Origin: Tessaracoccus aquimaris
GTDB lineage: Bacteria > Actinomycetota > Actinomycetes > Propionibacteriales > Propionibacteriaceae
Assembly: GCF_001997345.1 (NCBI RefSeq)
Contig: NZ_CP019606.1
Location: 2,170,001-2,234,000 of the forward strand
Length of the DNA stretch: 64,000 bases
Reading direction: 5' to 3'
Shown here: positions 55,203 through 63,726 of the stretch, in pieces
Numbering within the stretch: the stretch's first letter is position 1
Layout: every line of letters begins with the position of its first letter
Translations under genes and position numbers: made by a program
Notes under the pieces: generated by a model
What the model was told of the DNA's origin: nothing
Database searches by the model: none
Seen by the model: the letters and a program-made list of their open reading frames with translations, nothing else

Positions 55203-55984
55203 GCCTGCTGGAAGTCAGCAAACTGACCCGCAACTTCGGCGGCCTGACCGCCGTCTTCGAGGCGAATCTGCACCTCGACAAGGGCGAACTGATCGGCCTG
55301 ATCGGCCCTAACGGCGCGGGAAAGACCACGCTGTTCAACCTGCTCACCGGCGTCTACCCGCCGTCGGCAGGCACCATCACCCTCGACATCGACGGCACGA
55401 CCACCTCGCTGGGAGGCAAGGCCCCGCACCGGATCTGCGCCGCGGGCGTCGGCCGGACGTTCCAGAACATCCGCCTCTTCAAGGACCTGACGGTGCTGGA
55501 GAACGTGATGATCGCGCTGCAGCAGAACGTTCCGTACAACCTGTTCGCGTCGCTGCTGCACATCCCGCCCTACGCGGCGAGCGAGCGGCGGATCCGCGAG
55601 GAGAGCCAGGAACTGCTCGACCTGATGCGGCTCGGAGGCAAGGCCAAGGAACTGGCCCGCAACCTGTCATACGGCGAGCAGCGCCACCTTGAGATCGCCA
55701 GGGCGCTCGCCACCCACCCATCGCTGCTGCTGCTCGACGAGCCTGCCGCGGGCATGAACCCTGCCGAGACCGCGGAACTGACCGGGCTGATCGCGGAACT
55801 GCGCCGCGACTTCGGCCTGACGATCCTGCTCATCGAGCACGACATGAGCCTCGTGATGAAGATCTGCGAGCGCATCTACGTGCTCGACCACGGCATCGTG
55901 ATCGCGTCGGGCACCCCCGACGAGGTGCGCAACAACCCGAAGGTCATCGAGGCCTACCTGGGAGAGGAGGCCCCGAGTGCTTGA
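55199..55984 (+). CDS. livG: Branched-chain amino-acid ABC transporter ATPase LivG
   Basis: The 261-residue ATPase has Walker A GPNGAGKTTLFN, Q-loop FQNIRLF, signature NLSYGEQRHLEIARAL, Walker B LLLLDEPAAGMN and switch His in IEHDMSLVM. The LivG-type long insertion follows the Q-loop. ATG at 55199 begins MSLLEVSKL; a longer open frame upstream is only a shadow of livM. It overlaps livF by 8 nt. Confidence 0.94.
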   Translation: MSLLEVSKLTRNFGGLTAVFEANLHLDKGELIGLIGPNGAGKTTLFNLLTGVYPPSAGTITLDIDGTTTSLGGKAPHRICAAGVGRTFQNIRLFKDLTVLENVMIALQQNVPYNLFASLLHIPPYAASERRIREESQELLDLMRLGGKAKELARNLSYGEQRHLEIARALATHPSLLLLDEPAAGMNPAETAELTGLIAELRRDFGLTILLIEHDMSLVMKICERIYVLDHGIVIASGTPDEVRNNPKVIEAYLGEEAPSA

Positions 55985-56675
55985 GGTCAAGGACCTGGCC
56001 GTCCACTTCGGCGTCATCAACGCCATCAAATCCGTGTCGTTCAACGTCAGCGAGGGCGAGATCGTCACCCTGATCGGCGCCAACGGCGCGGGCAAGACGA
56101 CGACGCTGCGGGCGCTCTCCGGGCTGAAGCGGCCGTCGTCGGGCTCCATCTCGCTCGAGGGCAAGGACATCACGAACCTGTCGGCGCAGGACCGCGTCCG
56201 GCGGGGCATGTCGCACGTGCCAGAGGGCAGGCGGATCTTCCCCGACATGACGGTGCTCGAGAACCTCGAACTCGGCGCGTTCCTGCGGAAGGACGCCGTG
56301 GCAGCCGACTACGACGAGGTCTACCAGCGCTTCCCGATCCTTGCCGAGCGACGCAAGCAGCTCGCCGGGACCCTGTCGGGCGGTGAGCAGCAGATGCTCG
56401 CGATGGGCAGGGCGCTGATGGCCAAGCCACGACTGCTGCTGCTCGACGAGCCGTCCATGGGCCTTGCGCCCCTGCTGGTGCAGGAGATCTTCGACATCAT
56501 CGTCAACATCAACAAGGCGGGCACCACGGTGCTGCTCGTCGAGCAGAACGCCAACATCGCGCTGCAGATCGCCAACCGCGCCTACGTGCTCGAGACCGGC
56601 TCTGTCGTGCTCTCGGGCCCGGCGGCCGAACTTGCGGCCACCGACGAGGTAAAGAAGGCCTACCTCGGCGGCTGA
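55977..56675 (+). CDS. livF: Branched-chain amino-acid ABC transporter ATPase LivF
   Basis: The 232-residue second ATPase has Walker A GANGAGKTTTLRALS, the LivF-type SHVPEGRRIFPDMTVLENLELGAF segment, signature TLSGGEQQMLAMGRAL, Walker B LLLLDEPSMGLAP and VEQNANIAL with the switch residue. It dimerises with LivG. GTG at 55977 lies inside livG. It ends the transporter operon; the CBS-ACT gene follows after 119 nt. Confidence 0.94.
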   Translation: MLEVKDLAVHFGVINAIKSVSFNVSEGEIVTLIGANGAGKTTTLRALSGLKRPSSGSISLEGKDITNLSAQDRVRRGMSHVPEGRRIFPDMTVLENLELGAFLRKDAVAADYDEVYQRFPILAERRKQLAGTLSGGEQQMLAMGRALMAKPRLLLLDEPSMGLAPLLVQEIFDIIVNINKAGTTVLLVEQNANIALQIANRAYVLETGSVVLSGPAAELAATDEVKKAYLGG

Positions 56676-56794
56676 GGACGCCTTTCGGGATCCTCCCCGG
56701 ACCCGCCAGGAGCGCGACCACTAGGCTGGATCGCGAGCCGCACACACCCGCCGACCGACGTGGCTCGGCGGAGGACTCAAGCTCGGAGGAAGAG

Positions 56795-57439
56795 ATGTTC
56801 GTCAAGCAGCGGATGACCACCAGCCCGTTCACGGTCACCCCCGACCAGTCGATCCCGGACGCCCTGTCTGTGATGACAGAGCGCGGCGTGCGCCACCTGC
56901 CCGTCGTCGAGGGGAGGCGCGTTGTCGGCGTCATCTCCCGCAACGACATCGCCGCCGCGTCCCCGTCGAAGGCCACGACGCTCAGCGCGCAGGAGGCCAC
57001 CTACCTGATCTCGAAGCTGAAGGTCGGCAAGGTGATGAGCACCCCGCCCGTGGTGATCTCCCCCGACGCGCTGCTTGAGGAGGCCGCGGTCATCCTGCGC
57101 GACGGCAAGATCGAGATGCTGCCGGTGGTCGAGGGCGATGAACTGATCGGCGTCATCACCGAGTCCGACATCCTCGACTCCTTCATCGACCTGCTCGGCT
57201 TCCGCGACCACGGCACCCGCCTGACGATCGAGGCGAAGGACGAGCCGGGTGGCCTCAGCAAGCTGACGGGCATCACCGCCGCGCATCAGGCCAACATCCA
57301 GCACCTGGCCGTTCACCGGGGCAACCTGGACACCAGCGTCGTGGTGGTGGGCCTGAACACCCGCAACACCGAGGCGATCGAGGCCGACCTCGCCGCGGCC
57401 GGGATGAAGATCCTGGCGCGCCGGGTCAACCTCGACTGA
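56795..57439 (+). CDS. CBS-pair plus ACT-domain regulatory protein
   Basis: The 214-residue protein has two CBS motifs (RMTTSPFTVTPDQSIPDALSVMTERGVRHLPVV and KVMSTPPVVISPDALLEEAAVIL). A C-terminal ACT-like domain follows from about residue 140 (TRLTIEAKDEPGGLSKLTGITAAHQANIQHLAV). CBS pairs bind adenosyl nucleotides and ACT domains bind amino acids, so it could tune branched-chain amino-acid uptake or metabolism. It often follows liv genes in actinobacteria. A GGAGGAAGAG ribosome site precedes the ATG. Confidence 0.85.
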   Translation: MFVKQRMTTSPFTVTPDQSIPDALSVMTERGVRHLPVVEGRRVVGVISRNDIAAASPSKATTLSAQEATYLISKLKVGKVMSTPPVVISPDALLEEAAVILRDGKIEMLPVVEGDELIGVITESDILDSFIDLLGFRDHGTRLTIEAKDEPGGLSKLTGITAAHQANIQHLAVHRGNLDTSVVVVGLNTRNTEAIEADLAAAGMKILARRVNLD

Positions 57440-57477
57440 CCTCCCCGGCTGCGCCCGGGCCGGCGTCGGCTGTGGCG

Positions 57478-57557
57478 TTGAGCAGTAGTCCACGTTCGTT
57501 GCCGATTTCGTGGCGTTGGAACGTGCAAACCGCAGCCGAGGCCACGATGCTGCTCAA
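57478..57557. repeat. 80-bp palindrome-ended element, TTGAGCAGT type
   Basis: Starts TTGAGCAGTAGTCCACGTTC and ends with the inverse of TTGAGCAGCATCG. Contains the shared TTGGAACGTGCAA core. Confidence 0.78.
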
Positions 57558-57604
57558 CGCCAGCCCCGCTCACGCGCTCGCGAAACGGCAGCCGGGTGGC
57601 TCGT

Positions 57605-57801
57605 TCAGTGATGGCGCAGGGCGTCGATGAGTTCGGCCTTGGTCATCTTCGACCGGCCGGAGATCTCCAACTCGGCCGCCCGTTTGCGCAGTTCCTCGAC
57701 GGTGCGGTCCTCGTAGTCCTCGGCCTCGCCACCCTTCCGACCGACGGCGCTGCGTGACGTGGCCGCCGCGGCGTTGGCGATGCGCGCCGACTTCTCCTTA
57801 G
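57605..57801 (-). pseudogene. Rho-N/DUF7218-like protein, 5' end lost at the IS1380-family element
   Basis: The remaining ~65 codons read KEKSARIANAAAATSRSAVGRKGGEAEDYED, then RTVEELRKRAAELEISGRSKMTKAELIDALRHH and a stop. This is the C-terminal two-thirds of a small conserved actinobacterial protein with a Rho-termination-factor N-like (SAP-like) end. The first ~25 codons are replaced by IS1380-family sequence, and no matching N-terminus is found on the far side of the element. No start codon remains in frame near the junction. Confidence 0.75.
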
Positions 57802-59507
57802 CCTCGATGTTTCATGGGGCTGGTGAGCGGGGTGGGTCGGCGTCGTTGCCAGTGTTGAGCTGCTGATTCTGGCATTCGGGTATGACAGATCGTCGCAGTG
57901 TCCGTTGCGGGCGGTCGGGTTCCACTCCCGAGAAGAGGAGCTGCTGGTCGTAGGGGCGGGTGGTCTCGCCGGGTTAGGTCTGTGCGACGGTGGTGCGGAG
58001 CCGGTTGACGCCGGTCAGGACCCTCACGGCTTCGGGTGCATGTTCGGCGAGGTGGAGGACCTTGTGCCGGGCGCGGCGCACGAGGGTCGCGGGGATCTCG
58101 AACAACCGCGCGCGGAGCCGTTTGGGCTCCCACTTCCGCGCATCATGGCCGGTCAGCGCGATGGTCTGCATCCAGGCGACGAGCTCGCTGGCGAGTTGGA
58201 TGATCTGGCACCAGATCTGGTTCTGCGCGAAGGACTGCAGCGGGAACTTCTCAAGGCCCATGTCTTTGGCGTTACGGATCCGGTCTTCGCAGCGCGCCCG
58301 GCGACGGTGCCGCAGCTCCAAGACCGGGAGCTGGCCGCGCGGGGAGTTGGTGGCGAACGCGGTGATGCGCATCCCCTCGTGATCGGTGATCCGCAGCTGC
58401 GCCCCAGGATGAGGACGTTCCTTCCGCACGATCACCCGCATCCCGGCAGGCCACGCGGCTAAGTCAAGGAGCCCGGTCAGCTCCGCCACCCATGTCCCCT
58501 CGCGGATCCCCTCGTCCTCGGTGTCGTAGGCGGGGGTCCACGCCTTTGCCTCGTCGAGGCGTTTCAGCAGGTCAGGGGTGCTTGCGGGGAGGGTGAACCC
58601 CACTGAGTAGGCCAGACGCTGCCGCTGGAGCCAGGCCAGGAAGTCCTTGGTGCCGCCGGCCCCGTCGGTGCGGATCAGGATCTTCTTCGACCCCCGCCCG
58701 CCCCGGGCCAGCAGGCCCGCAGGCAGCTGCGCGAGAGCCTGCCGGGTGACGGTGATGTGATCAGCGGCGGTGTTCGAGCCGGCGTTGCCGGGGCGCAGCT
58801 GGATCGCCAGCGGTTCCCCGGTCCCGTCGCTGCCGTGGTCAAGGAACGCGCACAACGGGTGATAGCCGAACCCGCGTTTGAACGTCGGTGCGGCCTGCTC
58901 CTTCTCACTGTGGGCGGTGATCAGGGTGGCGTCGAGGTCGACGACCAGCGGGCTCTTCGCACTGACCCCCGCAGCCGGGGAATGCGCTCCGGCGAGGGTC
59001 CAGGCTCTTTCACGCGCGGCCCGGCGGGCTTTCGAGATCGCCTCGATCACGGTGGGCGCGTCCTGGGCGAGGGTGGTGAGCGTGCGGGAGATCGTCGGGG
59101 TCGAGGCGACATCACCGAACAGTCCCGGCTCGCAACGCAGCAGATCAGTATCCGAAGCATGCTCCCCGCCGATTGCGAGAGTGAGTGCGAGGTCCAGCAG
59201 GACCTTCGCCGCGTGGTGCTCGGCCAGCGGTTTCGTCCAAGGAGCCAGTGCTTCCCGCAGCGAAGGGGCGAGGCCGGTGGCGTGGATCGTGTCGGTCAGC
59301 AGCACCGCGCCCGCATGCGAGAGGGCCGGGACCTCAGCGATGTCCACGCGCGGACGGGGGTAGAAGAACAAGGTAGGGTGGGACACCTGAAAGGTGCTCC
59401 TTCCAGTGGATGGCTACGAGTCTGAACAACCCGTATCATCCCAGGCCAGGAGCACCTTTCTCTATGCCTCCCACCCATCGAGACCACACCCCCGTGAAAT
59501 CTCGAGG
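57802..59507 (-). mobile_element. IS1380-family insertion sequence, ~1706 bp
   Basis: The terminal inverted repeats begin CCTCGA and continue with TTTCA and GGGG matches for about 21 bp. The flanking tetranucleotides are TTAG and CTAG, so the target duplication is imperfect or absent. A 12-bp inverted pair GAAAGGTGCTCC (59389-59400) / GGAGCACCTTTC (59449-59460) lies upstream of the transposase and may control its expression. Confidence 0.85.
57974..59386 (-). CDS. IS1380-family transposase
   Basis: The 470-residue protein starts MSHPTLFFYPRPRVDIAEVPALS. The family landmarks are EHHAAKVLLDLALTLAIGGEHASDTDLLR, LVVDLDATLITAHSEKEQAAPTFKRGFGYHPLCAFLDHG (first catalytic Asp), KKILIRTDGAGGTKDFLAWL (second Asp) and RCEDRIRNAKDMGLEKFPLQSFAQNQ (Glu region). 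The frame is complete, so the element may still be mobile. The element's codon use resembles that of other actinobacterial IS rather than the lower-GC segment to its right. Confidence 0.92.
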   Translation of the reverse strand: MSHPTLFFYPRPRVDIAEVPALSHAGAVLLTDTIHATGLAPSLREALAPWTKPLAEHHAAKVLLDLALTLAIGGEHASDTDLLRCEPGLFGDVASTPTISRTLTTLAQDAPTVIEAISKARRAARERAWTLAGAHSPAAGVSAKSPLVVDLDATLITAHSEKEQAAPTFKRGFGYHPLCAFLDHGSDGTGEPLAIQLRPGNAGSNTAADHITVTRQALAQLPAGLLARGGRGSKKILIRTDGAGGTKDFLAWLQRQRLAYSVGFTLPASTPDLLKRLDEAKAWTPAYDTEDEGIREGTWVAELTGLLDLAAWPAGMRVIVRKERPHPGAQLRITDHEGMRITAFATNSPRGQLPVLELRHRRRARCEDRIRNAKDMGLEKFPLQSFAQNQIWCQIIQLASELVAWMQTIALTGHDARKWEPKRLRARLFEIPATLVRRARHKVLHLAEHAPEAVRVLTGVNRLRTTVAQT

Positions 59508-59637
59508 CTAGGCACCATTTCCGCTAGCACTCTATCTGCCGAACGGGCTTGAATTGCAGGGTAACCATGACGATCACTTCATCGCTGTCGGCTGTGTGAG
59601 TAAAGTCGTCCACAGGGTCCAAATCCATCGATAGGGC

Positions 59638-60186
59638 TCATGCAGAGTCATCCCGACCGCGGATCTGCGTTTCGTTCGCTCGCATCGCTTCTGCATCAAC
59701 GGGCACAGCGCCTTGCGCGAGCTTGAGGCGAGTCCAAACGTTCATGTTTATGATCACCGCGGCGATCTCGGCGACATCACGCTCGGTGAAGTGGGCGCGC
59801 AGCTTGTCATGCGCAGCGGCGAACCTCTCCTGATTGAAGACGGTGAGGGCTTCGCAGTATTCCAGAGATGCTCGCTCCTTCACGGAGAACATCGTGCTCT
59901 CCCGCCACGACGGCAGATGCGCGACCACGACCTGAGAGATCCCGATCTTGGTCGCGACCTCGGTGTGCAGAATGAGGCAGTAGGAGCACGGGTTGAGTTG
60001 TGCGACGCGAAGCCTAAGCAGTTGTAGCAGTCGCGGATCGCCGGGAAGTTCCGCCGAGTATCCGAATGCCGCTGCCATCTTGCTCGCCAAGCGCTCGAAG
60101 CGGGTCTGGTTGGGGTCGAACCGCGTGTTTTGGAAGCTCACGTTTTCGAGTACCGGACCGAAGCGATTCATGTCGCGCTTAGGCAT
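59638..60186 (-). CDS. AhpD-like carboxymuconolactone-decarboxylase-family protein, copy 1
   Basis: The 182-residue helical protein has the peroxidase-type CxxC motif NPCSYCLILHTEVA with the proton-relay His. LPSWRESTMFSVKERASLEYCEALTVF and a C-terminal AEIAAVIINMNVWTRL follow, as in AhpD-like thiol reductases. It may reduce hydroperoxides or recycle partner enzymes. ATG at 60186 overlaps the upstream GNAT stop (ATGCCTAA), so the two are coupled. It faces away from msrB-msrA. Confidence 0.83.
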   Translation of the reverse strand: MPKRDMNRFGPVLENVSFQNTRFDPNQTRFERLASKMAAAFGYSAELPGDPRLLQLLRLRVAQLNPCSYCLILHTEVATKIGISQVVVAHLPSWRESTMFSVKERASLEYCEALTVFNQERFAAAHDKLRAHFTERDVAEIAAVIINMNVWTRLKLAQGAVPVDAEAMRANETQIRGRDDSA

Positions 60187-60622
60187 CAGCACTCCGGTCC
60201 CGTCCTGGCCGGTGGTCCAAGCGTCCGGCGTATTCCGGGTGGTGCTGGACAAACGAGCGGAAGACCGGGCACTTCACAGTCACGTTCTTGCCCTGTGCGT
60301 GAAGCATGTCGAGCACCCTTCGTGTGAGCGCCGCGGCCAACCCCTGCCCTCGGAACTCCGGCAGGATCGACGTCGCGAGAAGCAGCACCCGGTCATTCTT
60401 TTCGGCGAACAACACGCCGCCGAACTCGACGCCATTCTTCGTGGCCACGAACAGATCGGCGGACTCGTCCAGGGCGATTGAGAACGATGGCTCCTTCGCT
60501 GGCGCCGTCGTCTGCATCTCGTCCATGAGAGCTTGCTGGTCCGAGGATACTGCCGACGTGCTCTGGTTTGCCGGGTTCAGCGCAAGCGAGGGGACGTGAG
60601 GTGGAACGCGCAAGTCGGTCAT
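60179..60622 (-). CDS. Small GNAT acetyltransferase-like protein (YjdJ-type), copy 1
   Basis: The 147-residue protein has a compact GNAT core: VLLLATSILPEFRGQGLAAALTRRVLDML (acetyl-CoA loop) and KNVTVKCPVFRSFVQHHPEYA, the ending typical of the short YjdJ/YidJ-like group. The N-terminal ~45 residues are extra and polar. The start ATG at 60622 has a GAGAGG ribosome site. The target is unknown. It pairs with the AhpD-like gene and is mirrored by the copy at 61986. Confidence 0.75.
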   Translation of the reverse strand: MTDLRVPPHVPSLALNPANQSTSAVSSDQQALMDEMQTTAPAKEPSFSIALDESADLFVATKNGVEFGGVLFAEKNDRVLLLATSILPEFRGQGLAAALTRRVLDMLHAQGKNVTVKCPVFRSFVQHHPEYAGRLDHRPGRDRSADA

Positions 60623-60763
60623 TTGAGCCTCTCGAATCCAACGTGGTGACGTGCAATCGGCGGGCGGTCGTCTTGGCCGGGGCCGGGGCTCGCCATGCGC
60701 TACAGGGAGCTCAACGCCGAAGCCTTGAGCTGGGTCGAGCATACGCCCAGTTGAGCAATATAT

Positions 60764-60802
60764 GGACCTCAAGGTCCAAGATGACCTACTCTAGAAAGGT
60801 CA
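60764..60802. promoter_or_regulatory. Two inverted repeats with AGGTC half-sites in the msr divergent promoter
   Basis: GGACCTCAAGGTCC (60764-60777; 6-2-6) is followed by TGACCT at 60782-60787 paired with AGGTCA at 60797-60802. Four GACCT/AGGTC half-sites within 40 bp between divergent operons suggest an operator. The regulator is unidentified. Confidence 0.45.
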
Positions 60803-60822
60803 GCTGTATCGAGGAGGAAAAC

Positions 60823-61299
60823 ATGAGTTCGAAGCACTACGTCAAGACCGAAGAGGCGCTCGGTCGCCTCACCGAACAGCAGCGCCATGTCACGCAGGAT
60901 GAGGGCACCGAGCCCGCTTACGACAACGAGTACTGGGCGAACGACGAGCCAGGCGTCTATGTCGACGTGGTCTCCGGGCAGCCCCTGTTCTCCTCGACTG
61001 ACAAGTACGAGAGCGGGACGGGCTGGCCGACTTTCAGCAAACCGATCGATGACGACGCCGTGGACACGAGAACCGACTATCAACTGAGCACGCCCCGCAT
61101 CGAAGTGCGTTCGGCGGGTGCTGACAGCCACCTCGGCCACCTCTTCACGGACGGACCGGAGGACGCCAGCGGACTTCGGTACTGTATGAACTCCGCCGCT
61201 CTCCGTTTTGTCCCGGCCTCGTCGCTTGAGGAGGAGGGATACGGCCAGTACCGCTCCCTGTTCAACTCGGACGCAGAGCCGACAGGAGACGTAGCATGA
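60823..61299 (+). CDS. msrB: Methionine-(R)-sulfoxide reductase, copy 1
   Basis: The 158-residue enzyme reduces R-methionine sulfoxide. The signature runs [46 protein letters not shown] and [12 protein letters not shown], ending with the catalytic Cys in [12 protein letters not shown]. The zinc-binding CxxC pairs of many MsrB enzymes are absent. ATG at 60823 follows GAGGAGG. It overlaps msrA by 4 nt. Confidence 0.93.
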   Translation: MSSKHYVKTEEALGRLTEQQRHVTQDEGTEPAYDNEYWANDEPGVYVDVVSGQPLFSSTDKYESGTGWPTFSKPIDDDAVDTRTDYQLSTPRIEVRSAGADSHLGHLFTDGPEDASGLRYCMNSAALRFVPASSLEEEGYGQYRSLFNSDAEPTGDVA

Positions 61300-61856
61300 C
61301 CAGCGGCATCGATACCAGCGGGAAGATCACCCGCAACCCCGACACTGAGACGGCCATCTTCGCTGGCGGGTGCTTCTGGGGTATGGAGGATCTGTTCCGG
61401 CGCCAGCCAGGCGTGGTCGACACCCGTGTCGGCTACACCGGGGGCGAAAACGACTATGCAACGTACCGCAACCACCCGGGGCACGCCGAGGCGATCGAGA
61501 TCGTGTTCGACCCGGCCCAGACGACGTATCGCGACATTCTGGCCTACTTCTTCCAGGTCCACGACCCGACGACACTGAACAGCCAGGGCAACGACTACGG
61601 CACGAGCTACCGGAGCGCGATTTTCCCGACCTCCATGCAGCAGGAGCAGATCGCGCGCGACACGATCGCGGACGTCGACGCGTCAGGTCTGTGGCCAGGA
61701 AACGCCGTCACGACCATCGAGCCCGCTGGGTCGTTCTGGGAAGCCGAGCCCGAGCACCAGGGCTACTTGATCACGTACCCCAACGGTTACACCTGTCACT
61801 TCGTCCGCCCGGACTGGGTGCTCCCTAGCCGGACTGAGGCGGACGCGCCGGCGTAG
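61296..61856 (+). CDS. msrA: Methionine-(S)-sulfoxide reductase, copy 1
   Basis: The 186-residue enzyme has the active-site GCFWG motif in [46 protein letters not shown] and [26 protein letters not shown] follow. A possible resolving Cys is in [13 protein letters not shown] at 61296 overlaps the msrB stop, so R- and S-sulfoxide repair are made together. It is about 75% similar by eye to copy 2 at the window end. Confidence 0.93.
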   Translation: MTSGIDTSGKITRNPDTETAIFAGGCFWGMEDLFRRQPGVVDTRVGYTGGENDYATYRNHPGHAEAIEIVFDPAQTTYRDILAYFFQVHDPTTLNSQGNDYGTSYRSAIFPTSMQQEQIARDTIADVDASGLWPGNAVTTIEPAGSFWEAEPEHQGYLITYPNGYTCHFVRPDWVLPSRTEADAPA

Positions 61857-61985
61857 TACTGAGGGCTCCGGTGGCTTCAGATGCCAACCTCGCCGGATTC
61901 TCCTCCCGCACGCCATTGTCGCGCCGAATGCTCGGCGTGGCTCGTACGAGGGGTAGATCCGTGACCACACGACGACAGGACGCAC

Positions 61986-62402
61986 ATGGAAAGCAACCAA
62001 GAGAGCATGGTCACACTGACAGGCAGTGATCAAGTGGTCCGGGAACTGGCACACCCCGCGACCGGCGCGATCGAGGCGGAGAAAGTCACCATCACTGACA
62101 ACAAGGAGGCTGGCGTATACGAGCTCTGGGTCGACGGCCAGACGGCAGCAGGACTTCTGTACAACGAAGCGGGGACACGGGTGACAATTCTCGCTACTGC
62201 GGTGTTCCCCAAGTTCCGCGGTAAAGGGATCGCCGGCAATCTGCTCGGCGGAGTCCTCGACTTGCTCCGCGCCGAGGGGCGAACAGCCACTCTCACTTGC
62301 CCGTTCGCCACGGCTTTCGTCCACTCTCACCCCCAGTACGCGGATGTCGTGGACCCCACCTTTCCGGGCAACGCACGCTCGGGCCACGGGCGCATTCACT
62401 GA
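61986..62402 (+). CDS. Small GNAT acetyltransferase-like protein (YjdJ-type), copy 2
   Basis: The 138-residue protein has EAGVYELWVDGQTAAGLLYNEAGTRVTILATAVFPKFRGKGIAGNLLGGVLDLLRAEGRTATLTCPFATAFVHSHPQYADVV. This is the same short GNAT architecture as the gene at 60179-60622 but with only ~35 residues before the core. The ATG at 61986 may be replaced by the ATG (MVTLTG) eight codons in. It lies between the two msr operons and is followed by an AhpD-like gene, mirroring copy 1. Confidence 0.72.
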   Translation: MESNQESMVTLTGSDQVVRELAHPATGAIEAEKVTITDNKEAGVYELWVDGQTAAGLLYNEAGTRVTILATAVFPKFRGKGIAGNLLGGVLDLLRAEGRTATLTCPFATAFVHSHPQYADVVDPTFPGNARSGHGRIH

Positions 62403-62423
62403 GTCACATTGAGAGAAGGAAGC

Positions 62424-62519
62424 ATGGTTGCCACCGCCAGCGTGGGGGACAGGATCACTCCCTCGACTGAAGACCATCTCCTCGGCGCGCGCGGCGACGA
62501 CGCGCCCGGGGAGCGATGA
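62424..62519 (+). CDS. Possible 31-residue leader ORF before AhpD-like copy 2
   Basis: ATG at 62424 has an AGAAGGA ribosome site. The frame reads MVATASVGDRITPSTEDHLL... and ends in CGATGA, whose bases overlap the ATG of the next gene, an arrangement typical of translational coupling. The peptide has no recognised motif and is close to the chance limit, so it may be only a relic of an N-terminus. Confidence 0.3.
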   Translation: MVATASVGDRITPSTEDHLLGARGDDAPGER

Positions 62520-63007
62520 TGCATTCAGGGGATGACGCGCTCCCTTACATGGACAAAGCTCTCCCCGACGCTTGGAAGGCAGCTGGGGCTTTCGCGGCTG
62601 TTGTCTCCAAGGAGACCGCCAAGCACGGGTTGACGCTCGCCGAAAGCGAGATTGTCAAGGTGCGTGTCTCGCAGCTCAACGGATGTGTCTTCTGCCTGGA
62701 TCTGCACTCACGGCAGGCTCGAAAGCTGGGTGTGCCGCAGCAGAAGCTGGATCTGCTGCCGGCATGGCGGGAAGCCACCCTGTTCAGCAGCCGGGAGACG
62801 GCGTTGCTCGCTGTCGCCGAAGCAGCGACCGAGTTGCCACTGAGCGAGAACAGCAAAGCGGACCTCCTCGCTGCCCGTAACGCGCTCGGCGAGGAGACCT
62901 TTGTCAGCGCTGAATGGGTGGCCGCCTCCATCAATCTTTTCAACAGGATCTCCATCCTCAGTGAGCACCCGGTACGGGCACGCGATGCTGACGGGAACCT
63001 CGCTTGA
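62516..63007 (+). CDS. AhpD-like carboxymuconolactone-decarboxylase-family protein, copy 2
   Basis: The 163-residue protein has NGCVFCLDLHSRQARKLG as the CxxC plus His site. LPAWREATLFSSRETALLAVAEAATEL and WVAASINLFNRISILSEHPV follow. It has the same order of elements as copy 1 (59638) but is clearly diverged. Start at 62516 or 62519 (ATGATG). It lies upstream of msrB copy 2 in the same direction, whereas copy 1 faces away from msrB copy 1. Confidence 0.83.
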   Translation: MMHSGDDALPYMDKALPDAWKAAGAFAAVVSKETAKHGLTLAESEIVKVRVSQLNGCVFCLDLHSRQARKLGVPQQKLDLLPAWREATLFSSRETALLAVAEAATELPLSENSKADLLAARNALGEETFVSAEWVAASINLFNRISILSEHPVRARDADGNLA

Positions 63008-63252
63008 CGTCGGCGCCGGGACGGAGAGTGTTGTCGTCGGATCACCGGCGGTGAGCGACTCGACAATCTACTCAGTCCCTCGGAGCGACTGGCTCAGTCG
63101 CCATCGTCGGGTGCCGCACTCGAACAGACGCCTGACGGACGAGTCGAGAGCTGAAGTCACAGCGATCTCCCAGAAACTTGGGACTAAAAGGTCCACTTCC
63201 TGCGTTCTAGTTAGTGACGCCGCAACCCAGCGGCGGCGGAAACGGAGGAATC

Positions 63253-63726
63253 GTGTCCAACGACTACCGCAAGACTCCCGAGGCGCTCAGCCGTCTCACC
63301 TCGCTGCAGTATCGCGTCACGCAGGAGGATGGCACTGAGCCGTCGTTCCGCAACGAGTACTGGAGCAACCGCGAGCCCGGCATCTACGTCGACGTGGTCT
63401 CGGGTCAGCCCCTGTTCTCATCCACCGACAAGTACGAGAGCGGCACGGGATGGCCGAGCTTCACCAGGCCCATCCAGCCGGACGTCGTCCACACGAAGAG
63501 TGACAGAAAGCTCTGGATGGAGCGGAACGAGGTTCGATCCGCAGGCGCCGACAGCCACCTGGGGCACGTGTTCGACGACGGCCCTGCAGAGGCTGGGGGA
63601 CTGCGCTATTGCATGAACTCGGCTGCGCTCCGCTTCATCCCTGTCGCGGAGCTCGAGGCCCAGGGATACGGCGAGTATCGCTCGCTCTTCGACATCACCG
63701 ACACAGCAGAGGAGAACGCATCATGA
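63253..63726 (+). CDS. msrB: Methionine-(R)-sulfoxide reductase, copy 2
   Basis: The 157-residue paralogue of the gene at 60823 has [57 protein letters not shown] and catalytic Cys in [12 protein letters not shown], again without CxxC zinc ligands. GTG at 63253 has GGAGG at 63244-63248. It overlaps the next msrA by 4 nt, as in the first operon. Confidence 0.92.
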   Translation: MSNDYRKTPEALSRLTSLQYRVTQEDGTEPSFRNEYWSNREPGIYVDVVSGQPLFSSTDKYESGTGWPSFTRPIQPDVVHTKSDRKLWMERNEVRSAGADSHLGHVFDDGPAEAGGLRYCMNSAALRFIPVAELEAQGYGEYRSLFDITDTAEENAS

